From contig OZ059900.1 of NCBI GenBank assembly GCA_964057225.1, positions 7,388,501 to 7,452,500 on the forward strand: DNA of 64,000 nt. The letters run 5' to 3'. Shown here piece after piece: positions 13,301-26,600 of the stretch (the stretch's first letter is position 1; every line of letters begins with the position of its first letter). The notes under the pieces are model-generated. The model saw only the letters and a program-made list of their open reading frames with translations. It did not search any database and was not told where the DNA came from. The translations under genes and the position numbers were made by a program. The stretch is from Auanema rhodensis. Taxonomy: Eukaryota; Nematoda; Chromadorea; Rhabditida; Rhabditidae.

Positions 13301-14750
13301 ATATTTTTTTCTTCTAAAACGACTAAATGTATGAAATACTGTCATAGAATGTTCATATAGGTGTATTTTGCACGAATATCAAAACTGATTGAAATATGGG
13401 CCTTTTTATGCTCAAAACGCCATATATTCAACGATTTTGGGTACAAAACATGTGAAAACGGTATGTTTTGATCAGACCCTTTGAGATATGGATTTGAAAT
13501 TCAGGATTCATAAATTTCGACTATTTGTACATATATATGTCCAATTTTAACCACTTTGGTCAAAAAGGACCGAAAATATCAAGAATTATTGGTTTTTTGG
13601 GGTTTGAAGGGCATTTTGGCAAAATCAGTCAAACTTTTGATCTTAAGCATATTTTTTTCTTCTAAAACGACTAAATGTATGAAATACTGTCAAAGAATGT
13701 TCATATAGGTGTATTTTGCACGAATATCAAAACTGATTGAAATATGGGCCTTTTTATGCTCAAAACGCCATATATTCAACGATTTTGGGTACAAAACATG
13801 TGAAAACTGTATGTTTTGATCAGACCCTTTGAGATATGGATTTAAAATTCAGGATTCATAAAATTCGACTATTTTTACATATATATGTCCAATTTTAACC
13901 ACTTTGGTCAAAAAGGACCGAAAATATCAAGAATTATTGGTTTTTTGGGGTTTGAAGGGCATTTTGGCAAAATCAGTCAAACTTTTGATCTTAAGCATAT
14001 TTTTTTCTTCTAAAACGACTAAATGTATGAAATACTGTCATAGAATGTTCATATAGGTGTATTTTGCACGAATATCAAAACTGATTGAAATATGGGCCTT
14101 TTTATGCTCAAAACGCCATATATTCAACGATTTTGGGTACAAAACATGTGAAAACTGTATGTTTTGATCAGACCCTTTGAGATATGGATTTGAAATTCAG
14201 GATTCATAAACTTCGACTATTTCTACATATATATGTCCAATTTTAACCACTTTGGTCAAAAAGGACCGAAAATATCAAGAATTATTGGTTTTTTGGGGTT
14301 TGAAGGGCATTTTGGCAATATCAGTCAAACTTTTGATCTTAAGCATATTTTTTTTTCTAAAACGACTAAATGTATGAAATACTGTCAAAGAATGTTCATA
14401 TAGGTGTATTTTGCACGAATATCAAAACTGATTGAAATATGGGCCTTTTTATGCTCAAAACGCCATATATTCAACGATTTTGGGTACAAAACATGTGAAA
14501 ACTGTATGTTTTGATCAGACCCTTTGAGATATGGATTTGAAATTCAGGATTCATAAACTTTGACTATTTTTACATATATATGTTCAATTTTAACCACTTT
14601 GGTCAAAAAGGACCGAAAATATCAAGAATTATTGGTTTTTTGGGGTTTGAAGGGCATTTTGGCAAAATCAGTCAAACTTTTGATCTTAAGCATATTTTTT
14701 TCTTCTAAAACGACTAAATGTATGAAATACTGTCATAGAATGTTCATATA
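10380..14750. repeat. Higher-order repeat unit, copy 1 (G-H-G-I-B-C-A-D-E-B-C-A-D)
   Basis: The monomer order is about 10383 G, 10734 H, 11080 G, 11430 I, 11776 B, 12124 C, 12470 A, 12821 D, 13169 E, 13515 B, 13864 C, 14210 A, 14560 D. A private variant, ACCGAAATTATCAAG near 11134-11148, ties this block to the copy downstream, where the same variant sits exactly 4,870 bp later. The block ends in a chimeric monomer at about 14,811-14,872, where a D-type front joins an H-type back. Confidence 0.8.
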
Positions 14751-15254
14751 GGTGTATTTTGCACGAATATCAAAACTGATTGAAATATGGGCCTTTTTAT
14801 GTTCAAAACGCCATATATTCAACGATTTTGGGTACAAAACATGTGAAAACTGTATGTTTTGATCAGACCCTTCGAGATATGGATTTGAAATCCAGGATTC
14901 ATAAACTTTGACTATTTTTACATATATATGTCCAATTTCAACCACTTTGGTCAAAAAGGACCGAAAATATCAAGAATTATTGGTTTTTTGGGGTTTGAAG
15001 GGCATTTTGGCAAAATCAGTCAAACTTTTGATCTTAAGCATATTTTTTTCTTCTAAAACGACTAAATGTATGAAATACTGTCATAGAATGTTCATATAGG
15101 TGTATTTTGCACGAATATCAAAACTGATTGAAATATGGGCCTTTTTATGCTCAAAACGCCATATATTCAACGATTTTGGGTACAAAACATGTGAAAACTG
15201 TATGTTTTGATCAGACCCTTTGAGATATGGATTTGAAATTCAGGATTCATAAAC

Positions 15255-18200
15255 TTAAACTATTTTCACATATATATGTTCAATTTTAACCACTTTGGTC
15301 AAAAAGGACCGAAAATATCAAGAATTATTGGTTTTTTGGGGTTTGAAGGACATTTTGGCTAAATCAGTCAAACTTTTGATCTTAAGCATATTTTTTTCTT
15401 CTAAAACGACTAAATGTATGAAATACTGTCATAGAATGTTCATATAGGTGTATTTTGCACGAATATCAAAACTGATTGAAATATGGGCCTTTTTATGCTC
15501 AAAACGCCATATATTCAACGATTTTGGGTACAAAACATGTGAAAACTGTATGTTTTGATCAGACCCTTCGAGATATGGATTTGAAATCCAGGATTCATAA
15601 ACTTTGACTATTTTTACATATATATGTCCAATTTCAACCACTTTGGTCAAAAAGGACCGAAAATATCAAGAATTATTGGTTTTTTGGGGTTTGAAGGGCA
15701 TTTTGGCAAAATCAGTCAAACTTTTGATCTTAAGCATATTTTTTTCTTCTAAAACGACTAAATGTATGAAATACTGTCATAGAATGTTCATATAGGTGTA
15801 TTTTGCACGAATATCAAAACTGATTGAAATATGGGCCTTTTTATGCTCAAAACGCCATATATTCAACGATTTTGGGTACAAAACATGTGAAAACTGTATG
15901 TTTTGATCAGACCCTTTGAGATATGGATTTGAAATTCAGGATTCATAAACTTAAACTATTTTCACATATATATGTTCAATTTTAACCACTTTGGTCAAAA
16001 AGGACCGAAATTATCAAGAATTATTGGTTTTTTGGGGTTTGAAGGGCATTTTGGCAATATCAGTCAAACTTTTGATCTTAAGCATATTTTTTTCTTCTAA
16101 AACGACTAAATGTATGAAATACTGTCATAGAATGTTCATATAGGTGTATTTTGCACGAATATCAAAACTGATTGAAATATGGGCCTTTTTATGCTCAAAA
16201 CGCCATATATTCAACGATTTTGGGTACAAAACATGTGAAAACTGTATGTTTTGATCAGACCCTTTGAGATATGGATTTGAAATTCAGGATTCATAAACTT
16301 TGACTATTTTAACATATATATGTTCAATTTTAACCACTTTGGTCAAAAAGGACCGAAAATATCAAGAATTATTGGTTTTTTGGGGTTTGAAGGGCATTTT
16401 GGCTAAATCAGTCAAACTTTTGATCTTAAGCATATTTTTTTCTTCTAAAACGACTAAATGTATGAAATACTGTCATAGAATGTTCATATAGGTGTATTTT
16501 GCACGAATATCAAAACTGATTGAAATATGGGCCTTTTTATGCTCAAAACGCCATATATTCAACGATTTTGGGTACAAAACATGTGAAAACGGTATGTTTT
16601 GATCAGACCCTTTGAGATATGGATTTGAAATTCAGGATTCATAAATTTCGACTATTTGTACATATATATGTCCAATTTTAACCACTTTGGTCAAAAAGGA
16701 CCGAAAATATCAAGAATTATTGGTTTTTTGGGGTTTGAAGGGCATTTTGGCAAAATCAGTCAAACTTTTGATCTTAAGCATATTTTTTTCTTCTAAAACG
16801 ACTAAATGTATGAAATACTGTCAAAGAATGTTCATATAGGTGTATTTTGCACGAATATCAAAACTGATTGAAATATGGGCCTTTTTATGCTCAAAACGCC
16901 ATATATTCAACGATTTTGGGTACAAAACATGTGAAAACTGTATGTTTTGATCAGACCCTTTGAGATATGGATTTGAAATTCAGGATTCATAAACTTCGAC
17001 TATTTCTACATATATATGTCCAATTTTAACCACTTTGGTCAAAAAGGACCGAAAATATCAAGAATTATTGGTTTTTTGGGGTTTGAAGGGCATTTTGGCA
17101 ATATCAGTCAAACTTTTGATCTTAAGCATATTTTTTTTTCTAAAACGACTAAATGTATGAAATACTGTCAAAGAATGTTCATATAGGTGTATTTTGCACG
17201 AATATCAAAACTGATTGAAATATGGGCCTTTTTATGCTCAAAACGCCATATATTCAACGATTTTGGGTACAAAACATGTGAAAACTGTATGTTTTGATCA
17301 GACCCTTTGAGATATGGATTTGAAATTCAGGATTCATAAACTTTGACTATTTTTACATATATATGTTCAATTTTAACCACTTTGGTCAAAAAGGACCGAA
17401 AATATCAAGAATTATTGGTTTTTTGGGGTTTGAAGGGCATTTTGGCAAAATCAGTCAAACTTTTGATCTTAAGCATATTTTTTTCTTCTAAAACGACTAA
17501 ATGTATGAAATACTGTCATAGAATGTTCATATAGGTGTATTTTGCACGAATATCAAAACTGATTGAAATATGGGCCTTTTTATGTTCAAAACGCCATATA
17601 TTCAACGATTTTGGGTACAAAACATGTGAAAACTGTATGTTTTGATCAGACCCTTTGAGATATGGATTTGAAATTCAGGATTCATAAACTTTGACTATTT
17701 TTACATATATATGTCCAATTTTAACCACTTTGGTCAAAAAGGACCGAAAATATCAAGAATTATTGGTTTTTTGGGGATTGAAGGGCATTTTGGCAAAATC
17801 AGTCAAACTTTTGATCTTAAGCATATTTTTTTCTTCTAAAACGACTAAATGTATGAAATACTGTCATAGAATGTTCATATAGGTGTATTTTGCACGAATA
17901 TCAAAACTGATTGAAATATGGGCCTTTTTATGCTCAAAACGCCATATATTCAACGATTTTGGGTACAAAACATGTGAAAACGGTATGTTTTGATCAGACC
18001 CTTTGAGATATGGATTTGAAATTCAGGATTCATAAATTTCGACTATTTGTACATATATATGTCCAATTTTAACCACTTTGGTCAAAAAGGACCGAAAATA
18101 TCAAGAATTATTGGTTTTTTGGGGTTTGAAGGGCATTTTGGCAAAATCAGTCAAACTTTTGATCTTAAGCATATTTTTTTCTTCTAAAACGACTAAATGT

Positions 18201-19275
18201 ATGAAATACTGTCAAAGAATGTTCATATAGGTGTATTTTGCACGAATATCAAAACTGATTGAAATATGGGCCTTTTTATGCTCAAAACGCCATATATTCA
18301 ACGATTTTGGGTACAAAACATTTGAAAACTGTATGTTTTGATCAGACCCTTTGAGATATGGATTTAAAATTCAGGATTCATAAAATTCGACTATTTTTAC
18401 ATATATATGTCCAATTTTAACCACTTTGGTCAAAAAGGACCGAAAATATCAAGAATTATTGGTTTTTTGGGGTTTGAAGGGCATTTTGGCAAAATCAGTC
18501 AAACTTTTGATCTTAAGCATATTTTTTTCTTCTAAAACGACTAAATGTATGAAATACTGTCATAGAATGTTCATATAGGTGTATTTTGCACGAATATCAA
18601 AACTGATTGAAATATGGGCCTTTTTATGCTCAAAACGCCATATATTCAACGATTTTGGGTACAAAACATGTGAAAACTGTATGTTTTGATCAGACCCTTT
18701 GAGATATGGATTTGAAATTCAGGATTCATAAACTTCGACTATTTCTACATATATATGTCCAATTTTAACCACTTTGGTCAAAAAGGACCGAAAATATCAA
18801 GAATTATTGGTTTTTTGGGGTTTGAAGGGCATTTTGGCAATATCAGTCAAACTTTTGATCTTAAGCATATTTTTTTTTCTAAAACGACTAAATGTATGAA
18901 ATACTGTCAAAGAATGTTCATATAGGTGTATTTTGCACGAATATCAAAACTGATTGAAATATGGGCCTTTTTATGCTCAAAACGCCATATATTCAACGAT
19001 TTTGGGTACAAAACATGTGAAAACTGTATGTTTTGATCAGACCCTTTGAGATATGGATTTGAAATTCAGGATTCATAAACTTTGACTATTTTTACATATA
19101 TATGTTCAATTTTAACCACTTTGGTCAAAAAGGACCGAAAATATCAAGAATTATTGGTTTTTTGGGGTTTGAAGGGCATTTTGGCAAAATCAGTCAAACT
19201 TTTGATCTTAAGCATATTTTTTTCTTCTAAAACGACTAAATGTATGAAATACTGTCATAGAATGTTCATATAGGT
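15255..19275. repeat. Higher-order repeat unit, copy 2, lacking one C monomer
   Basis: The order is about 15255 G, 15604 H, 15950 G, 16300 I, 16646 B, 16994 A, 17343 D, 17691 E, 18038 B, 18386 C, 18733 A, 19082 D. It matches copy 1 but skips the C between B and A. The lag is 4,870 bp before that point and 4,522 bp after, a difference of exactly 348. The private variant ACCGAAATTATCAAG recurs near 16004. The copy then continues into E, D*, I, B to about 20.5 kb. Confidence 0.82.
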
Positions 19276-20299
19276 GTATTTTGCACGAATATCAAAACTG
19301 ATTGAAATATGGGCCTTTTTATGTTCAAAACGCCATATATTCAACGATTTTGGGTACAAAACATGTGAAAACTGTATGTTTTGATCAGACCCTTTGAGAT
19401 ATGGATTTGAAATTCAGGATTCATAAACTTTGACTATTTTTACATATATATGTCCAATTTTAACCACTTTGGTCAAAAAGGACCGAAAATATCAAGAATT
19501 ATTGGTTTTTTGGGGATTGAAGGGCATTTTGGCAAAATCAGTCAAACTTTTGATCTTAAGCATATTTTTTTCTTCTAAAACGACTAAATGTATGAAATAC
19601 TGTCATAGAATGTTCATATAGGTGTATTTTGCACGAATATCAAAACTGATTGAAATATGGGCCTTTTTATGCTCAAAACGCCATATATTCAACGATTTTG
19701 GGTACAAAACATGTGAAAACTGTATGTTTTGATCAGACCCTTTGAGATATGGATTTGAAATTCAGGATTCATAAACTTTGACTATTTTTACATATATATG
19801 TTCAATTTTAACCACTTTGGTCAAGAAGGACCGAAAATATCAAGAATTATTGGTTTTTTGGGGTTTGAAGGGCATTTTGGCAAAATCAGTCAAACTTTTG
19901 ATCTTAAGCATATTTTTTTCTTCTAAAACGACTAAATGTATGAAATACTGTCATAAAATGTTTATATAAGTGTATTTTGCACGAATATCAAAACTGATTG
20001 AAATATGGGCCTTTTTATGCTCAAAACGCCATATATTCAACGATTTTGGGTACAAAACATGTGAAAACTGTATGTTTTGATCAGACCCTTTGAGATATGG
20101 ATTTGAAATTCAGGATTCATAAACTTTGACTATTTTAACATATATATGTTCAATTTTAACCACTTTGGTCAAAAAGGACCGAAAATATCAAGAATTATTG
20201 GTTTTTTGGGGTTTGAAGGGCATTTTGGCAAAATCAGTCAAACTTTTGATCTTAAGCATATTTTTTTCTTCTAAAACGACTAAATGTATGAAATACTGT

Positions 20300-23200
20300 C
20301 AAAGAATGTTCATATAGGTGTATTTTGCACGAATATCAAAACTGATTGAAATATGGGCCTTTTTATGCTCAAAACGCCATATATTCAACGATTTTGGGTA
20401 CAAAACATGTGAAAACGGTATGTTTTGATCAGACCCTTTGAGATATGGATTTGAAATTCAGGATTCATAAATTTCGACTATTTGTACATATATATGTCCA
20501 ATTTTAACCACTTTGGTCAAAAAGGACCGAAAATATCAAGAATTATTGGTTTTTTGGGGTTTGAAGGACATTTTGGCTAAATCAGTCAAACTTTTGATCT
20601 TAAGCATATTTTTTTCTTCTAAAACGACTAAATGTATGAAATACTGTCAAAGAATGTTCATATAGGTGTATTTTGCACGAATATCAAAACTGATTGAAAT
20701 ATGGGCCTTTTTATGCTCAAAACGCCATATATTCAACGATTTTGGGTACAAAACATGTGAAAACTGTATGTTTTGATCAGACCCTTCGAGATATGGATTT
20801 GAAATCCAGGATTCATAAACTTTGACTATTTTTACATATATATGTCCAATTTCAACCACTTTGGTCAAAAAGGACCGAAAATATCAAGAATTATTGGTTT
20901 TTCGGGGTTTGAAGGGCATTTTGGCAAAATCAGTCAAACTTTTGATCTTAAGCATATTTTTTCTTCTAAAACGACTAAATGTATGAAATACTGTCAAAGA
21001 ATGTTCATATAGGTGTATTTTGCACGAATATCAAAACTGATTGAAATATGGGCCTTTTTATGCTCAAAACGCCATATATTCAACGATTTTGGGTACAAAA
21101 CATGTGAAAACTGTATGTTTTGATCAGACCCTTTGAGATATGGATTTGAAATTCAGGATTCATAAACTTAAACTATTTTCACATATATATGTTCAATTTT
21201 AACCACTTTGGTCAAAAAGGACCGAAAATATCAAGAATTATTGGTTTTTTGGGGATTGAAGGGCATTTTGGCAAAATCAGTCAAACTTTTGATCTTAAGC
21301 ATATTTTTTTCTTCTAAAACGACTAAATGTATGAAATACTGTCATAGAATGTTCATATAGGTGTATTTTGCACGAATATCAAAACTGATTGAAATATGGG
21401 CCTTTTTATGCTCAAAACGCCATATATTCAACGATTTTGGGTACAAAACATGTGAAAACTGTATGTTTTGATCAGACCCTTTGAGATATGGATTTGAAAT
21501 TCAGGATTCATAAACTTTGACTATTTTTACATATATATGTTCAATTTTAACCACTTTGGACAAGAAGGACCGAAAATATCAAGAATTATTGGTTTTTTGG
21601 GGTTTGAAGGGCATTTTGGCAAAATCAGTCAAACTTTTGATCTTAAGCATATTTTTTTCTTCTAAAACGACTAAATGTATGAAATACTGTCATAGAATGT
21701 TTATATAAGTGTATTTTGCACGAATATCAAAACTGATTGAAATATGGGCCTTTTTATGCTCAAAACGCCATATATTCAACGATTTTGGGTACAAAACATG
21801 TGAAAACTGTATGTTTTGATCAGACCCTTTGAGATATGGATTTGAAATTCAGGATTCATAAACTTTGACTATTTCTACATATATATGTCCAATTTTAACC
21901 ACTTTGGTCAAAAAGGACCGAAAATATCAAGAATTATTGGTTTTTCGGGGTTTGAAGGGCATTTTGGCAAAATCAGTCAAACTTTTGATCTTAAGCATAT
22001 TTTTTTCTTCTAAAACGACTAAATGTATGAAATACTGTCAAAGAATGTTCATATAGGTGTATTTTGCACGAATATCAAAACTGATTGAAATATGGGCCTT
22101 TTTATGCTCAAAACGCCATATATTCAACGATTTTGGGTACAAAACATGTGAAAACCGTATGTTTTGATCAGACCCTTTGAGATATGGATTTGAAATTCAG
22201 GATTCATAAACTTAAACTATTTTCACATATATATGTCCAATTTCAACCACTTTGGTCAAAAAGGACCGAAAATATCAAGAATTATTGGTTTTTTGGGGTT
22301 TGAAGGGCATTTTGGCAAAATCAGTCAAACTTTTGATCTTAAGCATATTTTTTTCTTCTAAAACGACTAAATGTATGAAATACTGTCAAAGAATGTTCAT
22401 ATAGGTGTATTTTGCACGAATATCAAAACTGATTGAAATATGGGCCTTTTTATGCTCAAAACGCCATATATTCAACGATTTTGGGTACAAAACATGTGAA
22501 AACTGTATGTTTTGATCAGACCCTTTGAGATATGGATTTGAAATTCAGGATTCATAAACTTAAACTATTTTCACATATATATGTTCAATTTTAACCACTT
22601 TGGTCAAAAAGGACCGAAAATATCAAGAATTATTGGTTTTTTGGGGTTTGAAGGGCATTTTGGCAAAATCAGTCAAACTTTTGATCTTAAGCATATTTTT
22701 TTCTTCTAAAACGACTAAATGTATGAAATACTGTCATAGAATGTTCATATAGGTGTATTTTGCACGAATATCAAAACTGATTGAAATATGGGCCTTTTTA
22801 TGCTCAAAACGCCATATATTCAACGATTTTGGGTACAAAACATGTGAAAACTGTATGTTTTGATCAGACCCTTTGAGATATGGATTTGAAATTCAGGATT
22901 CATAAACTTAAACTATTTTCACATATATATGTTCAATTTTAACCACTTTGGTCAAAAAGGACCGAAAATATCAAGAATTATTGGTTTTTTGGGGTTTGAA
23001 GGACATTTTGGCTAAATCAGTCAAACTTTTGATCTTAAGCATATTTTTTTCTTCTAAAACGACTAAATGTATGAAATACTGTCATAGAATGTTCATATAG
23101 GTGTATTTTGCACGAATATCAAAACTGATTGAAATATGGGCCTTTTTATGCTCAAAACGCCATATATTCAACGATTTTGGGTACAAAACATGTGAAAACT

Positions 23201-26200
23201 GTATGTTTTGATCAGACCCTTCGAGATATGGATTTGAAATCCAGGATTCATAAACTTTGACTATTTTTACATATATATGTCCAATTTCAACCACTTTGGT
23301 CAAAAAGGACCGAAAATATCAAGAATTATTGGTTTTTTGGGGATTGAAGGGCATTTTGGCAAAATCAGTCAAACTTTTGATCTTAAGCATATTTTTTTCT
23401 TCTAAAACGACTAAATGTATGAAATACTGTCATAGAATGTTCATATAGGTGTATTTTGCACGAATATCAAAACTGATTGAAATATGGGCCTTTTTATGCT
23501 CAAAACGCCATATATTCAACGATTTTGGGTACAAAACATGTGAAAACTGTATGTTTTGATCAGACCCTTTGAGATATGGATTTGAAATTCAGGATTCATA
23601 AACTTTGACTATTTTTACATATATATGTTCAATTTTAACCACTTTGGTCAAGAAGGACCGAAAATATCAAGAATTATTGGTTTTTTGGGGTTTGAAGGGC
23701 ATTTTGGCAAAATCAGTCAAACTTTTGATCTTAAGCATATTTTTTTCTTCTAAAACGACTAAATGTATGAAATACTGTCATAGAATGTTTATATAAGTGT
23801 ATTTTGCACGAATATCAAAACTGATTGAAATATGGGCCTTTTTATGCTCAAAACGCCATATATTCAACGATTTTGGGTACAAAACATGTGAAAACTGTAT
23901 GTTTTGATCAGACCCTTTGAGATATGGATTTGAAATTCAGGATTCATAAACTTTGACTATTTCTACATATATATGTCCAATTTTAACCACTTTGGTCAAA
24001 AAGGACCGAAAATATCAAGAATTATTGGTTTTTCGGGGTTTGAAGGGCATTTTGGCAAAATCAGTCAAACTTTTGATCTTAAGCATATTTTTTTCTTCTA
24101 AAACGACTAAATGTATGAAATACTGTCAAAGAATGTTCATATAGGTGTATTTTGCACGAATATCAAAACTGATTGAAATATGGGCCTTTTTATGCTCAAA
24201 ACGCCATATATTCAACGATTTTGGGTACAAAACATGTGAAAACTGTATGTTTTGATCAGACCCTTTGAGATATGGATTTGAAATTCAGGATTCATAAACT
24301 TAAACTATTTTCACATATATATGTTCAATTTTAACCACTTTGGTCAAAAAGGACCGAAAATATCAAGAATTATTGGTTTTTTGGGGTTTGAAGGACATTT
24401 TGGCTAAATCAGTCAAACTTTTGATCTTAAGCATATTTTTTTCTTCTAAAACGACTAAATGTATGAAATACTGTCATAGAATGTTCATATAGGTGTATTT
24501 TGCACGAATATCAAAACTGATTGAAATATGGGCCTTTTTATGCTCAAAACGCCATATATTCAACGATTTTGGGTACAAAACATGTGAAAACTGTATGTTT
24601 TGATCAGACCCTTCGAGATATGGATTTGAAATCCAGGATTCATAAACTTTGACTATTTTTACATATATATGTCCAATTTCAAGCACTTTGGTCAAAAAGG
24701 ACCGAAAATATCAAGAATTATTGGTTTTTTGGGGATTGAAGGGCATTTTGGCAAAATCAGTCAAACTTTTGATCTTAAGCATATTTTTTTCTTCTAAAAC
24801 GACTAAATGTATGAAATACTGTCATAGAATGTTTATATAAGTGTATTTTGCACGAATATCAAAACTGATTGAAATATGGGCCTTTTTATGCTCAAAACGC
24901 CATATATTCAACGATTTTGGGTACAAAACATGTGAAAACTGTATGTTTTGATCAGACCCTTTGAGATATGGATTTGAAATTCAGGATTCATAAACTTTGA
25001 CTATTTCTACATATATATGTCCAATTTTAACCACTTTGGTCAAAAAGGACCGAAAATATCAAGAATTATTGGTTTTTTGGGGTTTGAAGGGCATTTTGGC
25101 AAAATCAGTCAAACTTTTGATCTTAAGCATATTTTTTTCTTCTAAAACGACTAAATGTATGAAATACTGTCAAAGAATGTTCATATAGGTGTATTTTGCA
25201 CGAATATCAAAACTGATTGAAATATGGGCCTTTTTATGCTCAAAACGCCATATATTCAACGATTTTGGGTACAAAACATGTGAAAACTGTATGTTTTGAT
25301 CAGACCCTTTGAGATATGGATTTGAAATTCAGGATTCATAAACTTAATCTATTTTCACATATATATGTTCAATTTTAATCACTTTGGTCAAAAAGGACCG
25401 AAAATATCAAGAATTATTGGTTTTTTGGGGTTTGAAGGACATTTTGGCTAAATCAGTCAAACTTTTGATCTTAAGCATATTTTTTTCTTCTAAAACGACT
25501 AAATGTATGAAATACTGTCATAGAATGTTCATATAGGTGTATTTTGCACGAATATCAAAACTGATTGAAATATGGGCCTTTTTATGCTCAAAACGCCATC
25601 CATATATTCAACGATTTTGGGTACAAAACATGTGAAAACTGTATGTTTTGATCAGACCCTTCGAGATATGGATTTGAAATCCAGGATTCATAAACTTTGA
25701 CTATTTTTACATATATATGTCCAATTTCAACCACTTTGGTCAAAAAGGACCGAAAATATCAAGAATTATTGGTTTTTTGGGGTTTGAAGGGCATTTTGGC
25801 AAAATCAGTCAAACTTTTGATCTTAAGCATATTTTTTTCTTCTAAAACGACTAAATGTATGAAATACTGTCATAGAATGTTCATATAGGTGTATTTTGCA
25901 CGAATATCAAAACTGATTGAAATATGGGCCTTTTTATGTTCAAAACGCCATATATTCAACGATTTTGGGTACAAAACATGTGAAAACTGTATGTTTTGAT
26001 CAGACCCTTTGAGATATGGATTTGAAATTCAGGATTCATAAACTTTGACTATTTTTACATATATATGTCCAATTTTAACCACTTTGGTCAAAAAGGACCG
26101 AAAATATCAAGAATTATTGGTTTTTTGGGGATTGAAGGGCATTTTGGCAAAATCAGTCAAACTTTTGATCTTAAGCATATTTTTTTCTTCTAAAACGACT

Positions 26201-26600
26201 AAATGTATGAAATACTGTCATAGAATGTTCATATAGGTGTATTTTGCACGAATATCAAAACTGATTGAAATATGGGCCTTTTTATGCTCAAAACGCCATA
26301 TATTCAACGATTTTGGGTACAAAACATGTGAAAACTGTATGTTTTGATCAGACCCTTTGAGATATGGATTTGAAATTCAGGATTCATAAACTTTGACTAT
26401 TTTTACATATATATGTTCAATTTTAACCACTTTGGTCAAGAAGGACCGAAAATATCAAGAATTATTGGTTTTTTGGGGTTTGAAGGGCATTTTGGCAAAA
26501 TCAGTCAAACTTTTGATCTTAAGCATATTTTTTTCTTCTAAAACGACTAAATGTATGAAATACTGTCATAGAATGTTTATATAAGTGTATTTTGCACGAA
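20300..26600. repeat. Transition domain: F, G, H, D* and E monomers
   Basis: The order is about 20474 B, 20821 H, 21168 G, 21517 D*, 21865 F, 22212 chimeric G, 22558 G, 22910 G, 23257 H, 23605 D*, 23953 F, 24300 G, 24649 h*, 24997 F, 25345 G2, 25697 H, 26045 E, 26393 D*. B, C and A types disappear after 20.5 kb and do not return until about 59 kb. The run G-h*-F-G2-H-E-D* at 24.3-26.6 kb recurs at about 37.9-40.2 kb (lag 13,578, dropping to 13,574 after a 4-bp insertion at 25.6 kb). Nothing gene-like. Confidence 0.78.
25596..25603. repeat. 4-bp tandem duplication (CCATCCAT) in one monomer
   Basis: The usual ACGCCATATATTC reads ACGCCATCCATATATTC here, giving a 352-bp monomer. It is the only copy of this insertion I noticed, and it marks a private event after the last local amplification. 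Confidence 0.9.
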
